Positions 1 through 5,803 of a DNA stretch of 7,685 nucleotides are shown here, piece after piece (position 1 is the first letter of the stretch; the number at the start of each line of letters is the position of its first letter). The notes below the pieces were generated by a model that searched no databases, had not been told where the DNA came from, and was given only the letters and a program-made list of their open reading frames with translations. The stretch lies in contig JAADIA010000068.1 of NCBI GenBank assembly GCA_013151555.1, forward strand, positions 1 to 7,685, read 5' to 3'. Origin of the DNA: Nitrospirota bacterium (GTDB lineage: Bacteria > NPL-UPA2 > JAADIA01). Position numbers and translations under genes: made by a program.

Positions 1-331
1 GAGCATCGGTAAGGTGGGAATGATTTTTCCCGGAGAGACCGACCTTGTATCCCTGCTTTTTCAACACGTCAATCAGGTCCTGGGAATAGGTAACGTCTTC
101 GAGGTTATGGTTTGTCCGTACGCGGGTGGCGCTGGGGTAACGCCCTGTGAACATGCTCACCCGGGCAGGAGCACATACCGGCATACAAGTGTAAGCCCGG
201 TTGAAATCAGTACCCGTCCTCGCCAGCGAGTCCAGAAAAGGGGTTGTGTCTAACGGATATCCCTCCCGTGCTGACAAATCAGCACGCTGCTGGTCGGTCA
301 TGATGATGACGATATTCGGTCTGTCCCGCAT
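1..331 (-). CDS. Sulfatase (arylsulfatase-like), N-terminal part, cut by window edge
   Basis: The first 110 residues of a formylglycine-dependent sulfatase; the rest lies left of the window. The protein begins with a beta strand followed by TDQQR (residues 12-16), where D13 and Q14 match the metal ligands of the family. CAPAR at 53-57 fits the Cys-x-Pro-x-Arg maturation motif, so C53 should become the catalytic formylglycine, and it is followed by the typical MFTGRYPS. GKNH at 101-104 matches the conserved Gly-Lys-x-His segment. Such enzymes cleave sulfate esters and need a maturation enzyme (SUMF1-like or anaerobic radical-SAM type), not seen here. No signal peptide is visible at this start, so a cytoplasmic location is possible. 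The ATG at 331 has an AAAGGA ribosome site about six bases upstream. The same-strand esterase gene ends 104 bp upstream. The substrate cannot be told from the visible part. Confidence 0.9.
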   Translation of the reverse strand, partial: MRDRPNIVIIMTDQQRADLSAREGYPLDTTPFLDSLARTGTDFNRAYTCMPVCAPARVSMFTGRYPSATRVRTNHNLEDVTYSQDLIDVLKKQGYKVGLSGKNHSHLTDA

Positions 332-370
332 GCGTTTCCTTTCGTCTAACCGTAAACTATCAGAAAAATC

Positions 371-410
371 TCCCTCTTCCCTTGAAAGGCAGAATAAACG
401 CTGTATAGTC
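371..410 (+). repeat. 40-bp direct repeat, copy 1 (promoter-like)
   Basis: This copy matches 1213-1252 at 35 of 40 positions in the same orientation, including the 18-base block CTTGAAAGGCAGAATAAA. Weaker similarity may reach about 12 bases further left. It sits in the 104-bp gap between the esterase stop codon and the sulfatase start. On the plus strand it retains TTGAAA, a 16-base spacer and TATAGT, so it may still be a weak promoter, but one that would point antisense into the esterase gene. The palindrome seen in copy 2 is degraded here (CAGAAT-AA-ACGCTG). Confidence 0.8.
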
Positions 411-435
411 CGTCTCCGGGGTTCGAACTGTGGTG

Positions 436-1083
436 CTATGGAAAGTAGAAGCGACAAGAATGACTTGCCGCGTCGTATATATCCAAACAACGATACAGAC
501 ACTCTGCAAAAGCTCTGTGCCCATAGGCATTGGGATGAAAGGCATTGCTCATCCAAAAAGAGTGTTTATCGGAATTGTCCTGCCAGAATTGCCTGTGGTC
601 GATAAGGGGGAGTCCCTGAACTGAGGCTATTTTGCGTATTGAATCCATGTTTAAATCAAAAAATTGGGACCTATCGGGTGCCTGTCCCGGAAGAATCGGA
701 CATGTGGTCTGGAGAACAGGTATAGCACCAATACTGCCGGTCTTGCGTACAAGTTCTTCGAGGTTGCTTTCGAATTCTTCAATCGTGATGTCGTTATTCT
801 CGCTGCAATCGTTCATCCCAATCATTATAAAGACAACATTCGGTTTGAATTGTGCCACTCGCCAATCGAAACCGGATAAAAGGTCTCGAGTGTTGTTCCC
901 ACCGATAGCTGTCGTGATTACGATATCCATTGACCGGCCTAACTCGGAACGAACACGTTCAGAAAAAAGTTCTGCGTAATCACGTTGACCGAAGGTATGC
1001 AACGATCCATGTGTAATACTGTCGCCGTAGAAAAGCCATTTTACCGGCGTGTTGGACTTAAGAAGCTTTTTAACTCTTTCCAT
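436..1083 (-). CDS. SGNH/GDSL-family hydrolase (esterase or deacetylase-like)
   Basis: A small serine hydrolase of the SGNH fold, 215 residues from the chosen start. Numbered from an upstream ATG at 1110 (224 residues), block I is GDSIT with the nucleophile S31, block II is the glycine pair G70-G71 followed by N72, block III is GMND with N100, and block V is HPNAYGH with H192. S31 and H192 are the catalytic pair, with G70 and N100 in the oxyanion hole. The usual aspartate three residues before the histidine is asparagine (N189). There is no signal peptide. Three in-frame ATGs exist at 1110, 1086 and 1083; GGGAGG (1089-1094) is five bases before the one at 1083 and only two before 1086, so 1083 is preferred. 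Family members remove acyl or acetyl groups from lipids or sugars. With the sulfatase next to it, a role in trimming a decorated glycan is possible, but this is inference. Confidence 0.87.
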   Translation of the reverse strand: MERVKKLLKSNTPVKWLFYGDSITHGSLHTFGQRDYAELFSERVRSELGRSMDIVITTAIGGNNTRDLLSGFDWRVAQFKPNVVFIMIGMNDCSENNDITIEEFESNLEELVRKTGSIGAIPVLQTTCPILPGQAPDRSQFFDLNMDSIRKIASVQGLPLIDHRQFWQDNSDKHSFWMSNAFHPNAYGHRAFAECLYRCLDIYDAASHSCRFYFP

Positions 1084-1139
1084 CATGTCCTCCCGTTGTA
1101 CATCCAACATTCGAAGTCAGTCGCCCGAGTCCTAATACG

Positions 1140-1164
1140 AATGAGAATTAAGACCTTTCTCATT
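1140..1164. other. AT-rich hairpin upstream of the esterase gene
   Basis: AATGAGAA (1140-1147) pairs with TTCTCATT (1157-1164) around a 9-base loop, giving a perfect 8-bp stem followed on the plus strand by TTT. It lies 57 bp upstream of the esterase start, in the divergent gap. It could be a weak plus-strand terminator or a leader hairpin of the esterase mRNA. No plus-strand gene ends here, so its role is unknown. Confidence 0.35.
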
Positions 1165-1223
1165 TTTAACTCCGGCAAACAGGACCGAACGGATAATCAT
1201 ATGGAAGAATTATCCCTATTTCC

Positions 1224-1251
1224 TTGAAAGGCAGAATAAATTCTGTATAAT
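1224..1251 (+). promoter_or_regulatory. Sigma-70-type promoter, probably of the tyrosine recombinase gene
   Basis: TTGAAA (1224-1229), a 16-base spacer and a consensus TATAAT (1246-1251) preceded by TG. Transcription would start near 1258 and leave a leader of about 97 bases before the recombinase ATG at 1355. Nothing this close to consensus was found elsewhere in the gap on the plus strand. The spacer holds a palindrome, which suggests control by a repressor. Confidence 0.65.
1232..1245. promoter_or_regulatory. Palindrome filling the promoter spacer (operator-like)
   Basis: CAGAAT and ATTCTG are perfect inverted half-sites separated by AA. They occupy the spacer between the -35 and -10 boxes, where a bound dimeric protein would block RNA polymerase. 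The half-sites are only partly kept in the other repeat copy. The binding protein is unknown, and it is not an obvious LexA box. Confidence 0.45.
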
Positions 1252-1265
1252 CTTATATTATAAGA
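1251..1265. promoter_or_regulatory. Palindrome over the predicted transcription start
   Basis: TCTTATA and TATAAGA form a perfect 15-bp palindrome with one central base, overlapping the last base of the -10 box and the expected start site near 1258. It could be a second operator, or simply AT-rich promoter DNA. It lies just outside the 40-bp direct repeat. Confidence 0.35.
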
Positions 1266-1354
1266 GAGTTTGTCCCGAAAAAGTAATTATTGGGTTGTCA
1301 AATGGATAATAGCAGAATATCCGGGAAAATTAAAGTAAAAAATCGAGAAGAGGT

Positions 1355-2269
1355 ATGCAAGAAAAATTAGCCCAGTTCCTTAGTTACCTGAGGGTAGAGA
1401 GAGGGTTAGCCGGAAATACCATTAAGGCTTATGGGCGAGACCTGGCAAAATATTTGAAATTCCTGGAAAAACAAGGAATCCTTTCCCTGGCAAAGAGCAA
1501 TCGGCGGGAGATAACTAATTATCTGCTGGGATTAAAGAAACCGGGAAATAAGGAAGGACGAGGTTTATGCGCAGCCTCCATTGCCAGAAATTTAGTAGCT
1601 ATCAAAATGTTCCATCGTTTCCTGATAGCCGAAGGATACACCAAGGACGACCCTACGGCGAATATGCAGTCTGGGATGACCTCGGCCTGGGCCTGGAGCA
1701 AAGTGCCCGATGTTCTGACTGTCTCCGAAGTGAGCAAGTTATTAAAGAAACCGGATGATTCTCCTGCGGGTATCCGGGACAGGGCTATTCTGGAATTCCT
1801 TTATGCTACAGGAATGAGGGTTTCCGAACTTATTTGTCTGAAACTCGCTGACCTCAACCTGGAATTCGGCTATGTCCGCTGTTTTGGCAAGGGTTCCAAG
1901 GAGAGAATTGTCCCTTTCGGAAAAGAAGCCCTCCTCTGGCTGAAAAAATATCTGGGGAAGGTAAGGCCCGGATTAGCAAAAAAAGAAGCCACCTCAATCC
2001 TCTTCCTGACGAGGCAAAAAAAGGGATTTACGCGACAAGGATTGTGGAAACTGATTAAGAAACATGCTCGCCAAACCGGGTTGAAAAAAAATATTACCCC
2101 TCATACCCTGCGTCATTCCTTCGCTACTCATCTTCTTCAGGGAGGAGCCGATTTAAGGTCCGTACAGGAAATGCTCGGGCACAGCGATATCTCCACTACC
2201 CAGATCTACACCCATGTGGACCGGGAGAGATTGAAAAGCATCCACGCCAAATACCATCCCCGGGGATAG
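1355..2269 (+). CDS. XerC/XerD-type tyrosine recombinase
   Basis: A complete site-specific recombinase of 304 residues, the usual Xer length. The N-terminal core-binding (SAM-like) domain covers about residues 1-105 and the catalytic domain about 120-300. All catalytic residues are visible: R155 in ATGMR, K179 in GKGSKER, H250 and R253 in PHTLRHSFATHLL, H276 in MLGH, and the nucleophile Y285 in TQIYTHV. Xer proteins resolve chromosome dimers at dif; close relatives act as element integrases. The compact length and HTLRHSFATHLLQGGADLR-type block favour the Xer group over phage integrases, but XerC cannot be told from XerD. GAGAAGAGG (1345-1353) lies very close to the ATG, so the effective ribosome site may be its left part. 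The gene is alone on its strand, with its own promoter at 1224-1251, and converges on the PEP-CTERM gene. No partner recombinase or convincing dif site was seen. Confidence 0.94.
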   Translation: MQEKLAQFLSYLRVERGLAGNTIKAYGRDLAKYLKFLEKQGILSLAKSNRREITNYLLGLKKPGNKEGRGLCAASIARNLVAIKMFHRFLIAEGYTKDDPTANMQSGMTSAWAWSKVPDVLTVSEVSKLLKKPDDSPAGIRDRAILEFLYATGMRVSELICLKLADLNLEFGYVRCFGKGSKERIVPFGKEALLWLKKYLGKVRPGLAKKEATSILFLTRQKKGFTRQGLWKLIKKHARQTGLKKNITPHTLRHSFATHLLQGGADLRSVQEMLGHSDISTTQIYTHVDRERLKSIHAKYHPRG

Positions 2270-2270
2270 A

Positions 2271-2304
2271 CAAAAAGGGATCAGGAAAAAATGATCCTGA
2301 CCCC
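2271..2304 (-). terminator. Rho-independent terminator of the PEP-CTERM gene
   Basis: Read on the minus strand, a stem pairs GGG plus TCAGGA with TCCTGA plus CCC across one mismatch, around an 8-base loop (plus-strand arms 2277-2286 and 2295-2304). It is followed directly by TTTTT (2272-2276). It starts about 50 bases after the PEP-CTERM stop codon. In the plus direction the stem is not followed by a T run, so it is less likely to stop recombinase transcripts. Confidence 0.75.
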
Positions 2305-2355
2305 TCTGTCCAAAAACATAACCGAAGAAACTAAAAATAGAACCGATCCCTTTCT

Positions 2356-2976
2356 TTAAACTTTCTTGGATCCCTTACGCCGCCGTAAGGCAGCAGCCAT
2401 GCTGACTATTCCGGAGCCCAGGAGAAGCATTGAGGAGGGTTCGGGAATGACACTACCTTGAATTCTTATGCCTAAGTCCAGGTTGTCGTCTCCAACCCAA
2501 ACCCCCGGGCCATTGTTATACGTACTTTTTATAGCCTCATTCCCCAGGGGAGACGGTGGTGAACCATCTGCCATACTACCATAAAATGTATGTTCCGGGC
2601 GAACTTCAAAGCTTACCCAATAGGTATTGGCTTCCAGGTTCCAGGTCAATCCTGATAGTCCCTGCCAGGATTCTCCCGCATAAATATAAAATGCATCACT
2701 ATAAATTTCCGTGCCCGGCACATCTCCTCCGTCACTGTAAATAGCTACCCCTGCCGTCCCGGGAGTATTTGCCGTATACATAAACCCTTGAATATCGGTA
2801 AGGGTGTAGTTTTGGGTTAAAGTAAATTCGGCCGCTAACCATTGGGATGAGTCTAAAACATGCCCAACTCCTACTGAAGGCTGGCCCGTGTCCACAATAT
2901 ATACCGCCTGGGCGGGAGTTGTGAGCAGAAGGCTCATCCCCAATAACATACCTAAAACTAAGACAACCTTTTTCAT
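2356..2976 (-). CDS. PEP-CTERM sorting-domain protein, exported
   Basis: A 206-residue surface or secreted protein sorted by an exosortase. Residues 1-24 are a clear Sec signal peptide: KK, a hydrophobic core, and AQA at 22-24 before a likely cut at V25. The C-terminus is a textbook PEP-CTERM signal: IPEPSS (177-182), a hydrophobic stretch (183-197), then RRRKGSKK. The middle is rich in aromatic residues, Gly, Thr and Asn, has no cysteine, and resembles beta-rich adhesin-like domains such as the choice-of-anchor group; that similarity is by eye. Exosortase cuts at the PEP motif, and such proteins often join the exopolysaccharide matrix. No exosortase or EPS gene is in the window. The ATG at 2976 follows a purine-rich GGGGAAAGAGA. 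The gene stands alone with a sigma-54 promoter upstream (3092-3107) and a terminator downstream (2271-2304). Its exact function is unknown. Confidence 0.92.
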   Translation of the reverse strand: MKKVVLVLGMLLGMSLLLTTPAQAVYIVDTGQPSVGVGHVLDSSQWLAAEFTLTQNYTLTDIQGFMYTANTPGTAGVAIYSDGGDVPGTEIYSDAFYIYAGESWQGLSGLTWNLEANTYWVSFEVRPEHTFYGSMADGSPPSPLGNEAIKSTYNNGPGVWVGDDNLDLGIRIQGSVIPEPSSMLLLGSGIVSMAAALRRRKGSKKV

Positions 2977-3004
2977 TCTCTTTCCCCTTTCTTTTTTATT
3001 TACA

Positions 3005-3031
3005 GCAAGGTACGGTTGTTTTATTCCTTGC
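3005..3031 (-). other. Hairpin in the leader of the PEP-CTERM mRNA
   Basis: GCAAGG (3005-3010) and CCTTGC (3026-3031) are perfect inverted repeats around a 15-base loop. The hairpin lies inside the predicted leader of about 105 bases, 28 bases upstream of the start codon. It may affect mRNA stability or translation. It does not match a riboswitch I recognise. Confidence 0.3.
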
Positions 3032-3091
3032 CTATTTTACTTACCCTTTATCCGGTTTCTCTATTCCCTGCTTCCTTAAGGCACAATAACC

Positions 3092-3107
3092 TGCAATTTT
3101 TGTGCCA
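3092..3107 (-). promoter_or_regulatory. Sigma-54 (RpoN) -24/-12 promoter of the PEP-CTERM gene
   Basis: On the minus strand the sequence reads TGGCAC, AAAAA, TTGCA, matching the sigma-54 consensus TGGCAC-N5-TTGC(A/T) exactly in bases and spacing. The predicted start is near 3081, giving a leader of about 105 bases to the ATG at 2976. The motif sits in a further inverted repeat, GGCACAA (3080-3086) with TTGTGCC (3100-3106), which may be chance. PEP-CTERM genes are known to be driven by RpoN with the two-component system PrsK/PrsR, which fits this location well. Confidence 0.85.
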
Positions 3108-3284
3108 GATTCCCGTCTAACCCCAAAACTTTTTGATTATTTATTCTAAGCAATTGTTTAACAGGAGCTTATGAGGGATAAATTTTTCTTCCTCCGTGAG
3201 TGACGTTCCCGTCCTTATTCGTCCAGATGTCCAATAAAATGAACGGCAACCTCTCTGGGAGCAAAAAACTTTGACTTAACTTGC

Positions 3285-3296
3285 TGTTACATAACA
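3285..3296. promoter_or_regulatory. Dyad TGTTA-CA-TAACA, possible activator site
   Basis: A perfect 12-bp dyad about 205-215 bases upstream of the predicted sigma-54 start site. Sigma-54 activators bind enhancer-like sites at such distances. The motif is short and AT-rich, and only one copy was found, so the assignment is tentative. Confidence 0.3.
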
Positions 3297-3361
3297 AATT
3301 AGCTTGAATGTTGGTTTTTTGAAACGTATATTTAATAGATAGAAGGTACCTTTGGGAGGGA

Positions 3362-3814
3362 TTATTGACTTCTTTTCTGCTCTTTTTCGCTTTTCCACTT
3401 TTCCAAAAAGTCTTCAATCTTTTGCAGATATTCGGGAAAGAGACCTACTATAATTTTCGTGTTCTTGTATACCAGATTGTCTTTTATATCCTCGTATTCA
3501 TGGACGAGCCGGTTACGCAGACCGGCCAAAGGGGCCAGCTTCTTCGCTAGTCCTTCCGGGACTATTTCTATTTCCCCCAGTTTTAAGAAAGAAGAGTAAT
3601 AAGTTTGGGGAGGCGATTCTCCCAACTCCACGGCAATCAGGCCGTTAATATCCACTGCGGCTTCTACGATAAGCTCGATCAAGCGCTCGGCTGTATATTT
3701 GGTAAAATAGTTTTTTCGGTATTCCTCCAGACTGAATCTGGTAATAGGCTCAAGTTCTCCCAAATATTCGCTTATCTTAACTAACTTGCGGCGGATGACA
3801 TCTTTGTTTGCCAT
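3362..3814 (-). CDS. hepT: HepT-like toxin, HEPN domain RNase (DUF86 family)
   Basis: The HEPN half of a HepT-MntA toxin-antitoxin pair, 150 residues and mostly alpha-helical. RNRLVHEY at 100-107 is an exact R-x4-H-x-Y motif: R100 and H105 are the RNase active-site residues, and Y107 is the tyrosine that MntA modifies with AMP groups in studied systems. HepT acts as a dimer and cleaves RNA in the cytoplasm when not modified. The N-terminus (NKDVIRRKLVKISEYLGEL) is typical of the family and supports the ATG at 3814, which overlaps the end of mntA by 38 bases. A GAGAGGG ribosome site lies about 11 bases upstream. The tail (141-150) is lysine- and glutamate-rich. It is the last gene of the ilv-leu-mntA-hepT series. 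All key residues are intact, so the toxin should be active. Toxicity is inferred from the family. Confidence 0.9.
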   Translation of the reverse strand: MANKDVIRRKLVKISEYLGELEPITRFSLEEYRKNYFTKYTAERLIELIVEAAVDINGLIAVELGESPPQTYYSSFLKLGEIEIVPEGLAKKLAPLAGLRNRLVHEYEDIKDNLVYKNTKIIVGLFPEYLQKIEDFLEKWKSEKEQKRSQ

Positions 3815-4229
3815 GGGATCTTTTCCCTCTCAGGAAATTTTGAACATAGGCTTCCCCCAACTGAATAAATTTTTGAGCATCATCATAGTTCTTCATGGCT
3901 TGAACTTTGAACCAATTAAACAGCCCGGGGGATTTTTCATAAAGCAAAGTTCCATATCGGGCTATCTGAAATTGAAGAAGGGGGTCAGCTCTGTTCAGGA
4001 GTACCAGATCCAGGTTATCTTTCTGGATGAGGTGAATAAATGTTATCAGTAAGGAAAATTCGAAATCATCATTGATGGCCTTCCTATCAGCCAAGATGGC
4101 TAAATCAAGGTCACTATTCTTATCAGCATGCCCCCGGCTGTGGGAACCAAAGAGAATAACCAGGGATAGATTATCCTCTTTGCAGATATTTCTCAATCTA
4201 TTTTGGTCCAGACCAGGTATTTCAATCAT
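3777..4229 (-). CDS. mntA: MntA-like antitoxin, minimal nucleotidyltransferase
   Basis: The nucleotidyltransferase half of the HepT-MntA pair, 150 residues. The motif runs from G28-S29 through ten residues to D40-L-D42, an exact GS-x10-D-x-D, with D74 in NLDLVLL as the likely third metal ligand. MntA enzymes transfer AMP from ATP to a tyrosine of HepT and so switch off its RNase activity. The ATG at 4229 is 10 bp after the leuA stop, and its ribosome site GAGGAT overlaps that stop codon, so translation is probably coupled to leuA. The last 12 or so residues are encoded by DNA that also encodes the start of hepT; this tail (RSHGKQRCHPPQVS) looks low in conservation. Order antitoxin then toxin, on one transcript, is common for the type. 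Earlier annotation of such proteins as DNA polymerase beta-like reflects the same fold. Confidence 0.9.
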   Translation of the reverse strand: MIEIPGLDQNRLRNICKEDNLSLVILFGSHSRGHADKNSDLDLAILADRKAINDDFEFSLLITFIHLIQKDNLDLVLLNRADPLLQFQIARYGTLLYEKSPGLFNWFKVQAMKNYDDAQKFIQLGEAYVQNFLRGKRSHGKQRCHPPQVS

Positions 4230-4239
4230 TGAATTATCC

Positions 4240-5766
4240 TCAACCCTTAGTTCTTCTCTTCCGCACCAGTTTATTTATGGCATTGAGGTAGGCTTTGGCA
4301 CTGGCTTCGATGATATCGGTACTTGTTCCTCTTCCGATAAAGACTTCTTTTCCTTCCTTAATCTTTACGGTAACCTCCCCCAGGGCATCCTTGCCGCCGG
4401 TTACCGCCCTTAAAGAATAGTCGAGGAGTTTTCCCTTGACTCCGGTGATTCTGTCAATGGTTTTATAAGCTGCATCCACCGGGCCGTCCCCACAGGCCGC
4501 ATCCTCAACAATCTTCCCTTCCTTCTTCATCCTGATGGTAGCCGTGGGAACCGTCTGACTGCCGCTGCTGGTATGGATGTATTCCAAATGGAAAGTCTCC
4601 GGAATGGCCGAGATATCATCCTGGACGATGGCTTCCAAATCCTCATCGAAGATTTCTTTTTTCTTATCAGCTAACTTCTCAAACTCCTTGTAGGCCCGGG
4701 CAAGCTCCTTAGCTTTCAGCTTGTATCCCAACTCTTCCAGTCGATGGCTTAAAGCATGTCTCCCCGACCGGCTGGTGAGAACCATCTTGCTTTCTTTGAG
4801 ACCTATAGAAGCAGGAGTCATTATCTCAAAGGTCTTCCGTTGTTTGAGGATACCGTCCTGATGAATCCCCGAACTATGGGCAAAAGCGTTCTCTCCCACA
4901 ATGGCTTTATTCGGTTGAATAGGCACTCCGGTAAGATGACTGACCAGATGGCTGGTCTTATGAATTTCCTTAGTGTTAATCTGCGTAGTATATTTCCGGA
5001 AGAAATCTTTCCTCGTCTTGAGAATCATAACCGTTTCTTCCAGAGAAACATTACCGGCCCGTTCTCCTAAACCGTTTATCGTGCATTCTACCTGTCTGGC
5101 GCCATGGATAACGGCAGAGAGAGAATTAGCCGTAGACAGGCCCAGATCGTTATGACAATGGACACTTATAACAGCTTTCCCGATATTGGGTACTTTCTCA
5201 CAGATGTTTTTTATCAACTCTCCGAACTCCTCGGGCAGAGCATATCCCACGGTATCGGGAATATTTAAGGTAGTTGCTCCAGCCTCAATAGTCTTCTCCA
5301 GAATCTCACAGAGGTAATCGAGTTCGGTGCGGGTGGCATCCATGGCGGAGAATTCCACATCTTCCGTATAGCCCCGGGCAATCTTTACCGCCTCGACGGC
5401 CATTTTCAGAACCGCTTTCGCCGATTTGCGCAGGATATAGTCCCGGTGGAGAGGAGATGTTCCCACAAAAGTATGGATGCGCGGTCTCTTAGCCGGACGT
5501 ACCGCTTCCCAGCAACGGTCGATATCTTTCTTCAAGATACGAGCCAAACCGGCAATCACCGGACCTTTTACCGTTTTAGCTATCTGGTTTACAGCCTGAA
5601 AATCTCCCTCTGAAGAGATGGGAAACCCGGCTTCAATAGCATCCACCTTGAGCTTGGCTAATTGCCGGGCAATCTCCACTTTCTCTTTAATGTTAAGGCG
5701 TGCCCCCGGCGATTGTTCCCCATCCCGCAGGGTAGTATCGAAAATAATAATTTTTTCTTTCTTCAT
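4240..5766 (-). CDS. leuA: 2-isopropylmalate synthase
   Basis: The first committed enzyme of leucine synthesis: it condenses 2-ketoisovalerate with acetyl-CoA. It is 508 residues long, as usual for bacterial Leu[14 protein letters not shown] at 10-22 is the first family signature; metal and active-site residues are D15, H203 and H205 (VHCHNDLG), with the second signature [13 protein letters not shown] at 232-244 including N239. [15 protein letters not shown] (291-305) marks the linker region. The C-terminal part from about 390 is the LeuA regulatory domain that binds leucine, ending in [17 protein letters not shown] (478-494), so feedback inhibition is expected. The frame stays open to an ATG at 5871, but the extra 35 residues are unlike LeuA, and AGGTGG sits six bases before the ATG at 5766. 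A 218-base structured spacer separates it from ilvC, and mntA follows after only 10 bp. Confidence 0.96.
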   Translation of the reverse strand: MKKEKIIIFDTTLRDGEQSPGARLNIKEKVEIARQLAKLKVDAIEAGFPISSEGDFQAVNQIAKTVKGPVIAGLARILKKDIDRCWEAVRPAKRPRIHTFVGTSPLHRDYILRKSAKAVLKMAVEAVKIARGYTEDVEFSAMDATRTELDYLCEILEKTIEAGATTLNIPDTVGYALPEEFGELIKNICEKVPNIGKAVISVHCHNDLGLSTANSLSAVIHGARQVECTINGLGERAGNVSLEETVMILKTRKDFFRKYTTQINTKEIHKTSHLVSHLTGVPIQPNKAIVGENAFAHSSGIHQDGILKQRKTFEIMTPASIGLKESKMVLTSRSGRHALSHRLEELGYKLKAKELARAYKEFEKLADKKKEIFDEDLEAIVQDDISAIPETFHLEYIHTSSGSQTVPTATIRMKKEGKIVEDAACGDGPVDAAYKTIDRITGVKGKLLDYSLRAVTGGKDALGEVTVKIKEGKEVFIGRGTSTDIIEASAKAYLNAINKLVRKRRTKG

Positions 5767-5803
5767 CTCTTTCCACCTCTTATTCGTACCTCTATCCCCA
5801 CCA

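Larger units (their letters stand above)
1213..1252 (+). repeat. 40-bp direct repeat, copy 2 (contains the recombinase promoter)
   Basis: The partner of the repeat at 371-410, 842 bp away and in the same orientation, with five mismatches. The two copies bracket exactly one gene, the SGNH hydrolase. This copy carries the intact -35 and -10 boxes and the perfect palindrome. It lies in the 271-bp gap between the divergent esterase and recombinase genes, 103 bp before the recombinase start. Confidence 0.8.
2977..3361. other. Regulatory intergenic region without genes (385 bp)
   Basis: This gap lies between the hepT stop codon and the PEP-CTERM start. It contains the sigma-54 promoter, a dyad at 3285-3296 and a leader hairpin at 3005-3031. 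No coding region with a ribosome site was found on either strand, and no clear terminator for the operon ending at hepT was seen, so read-through into the PEP-CTERM gene is possible. Confidence 0.6.

Noticed and set aside
415-440. tRNA-like GGTTCGAAC near the end of the esterase gene
   Set aside because: The bases on either side do not form the 5-bp T stem, and no acceptor or anticodon arm can be drawn.
1205-1300. dif site for the recombinase
   Set aside because: The AT-rich palindromes here do not match the two 11-bp Xer arms around a 6-bp centre closely enough.
2977-3091. Cyclic di-GMP riboswitch in the PEP-CTERM leader
   Set aside because: The leader lacks the conserved riboswitch core; only a simple 6-bp hairpin is visible.
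3169-3417. An 82-codon minus-strand open frame overlapping the end of hepT
   Set aside because: It has no ribosome site, its start lies inside hepT in another frame, and its composition is not protein-like. The region is better explained as regulatory DNA.
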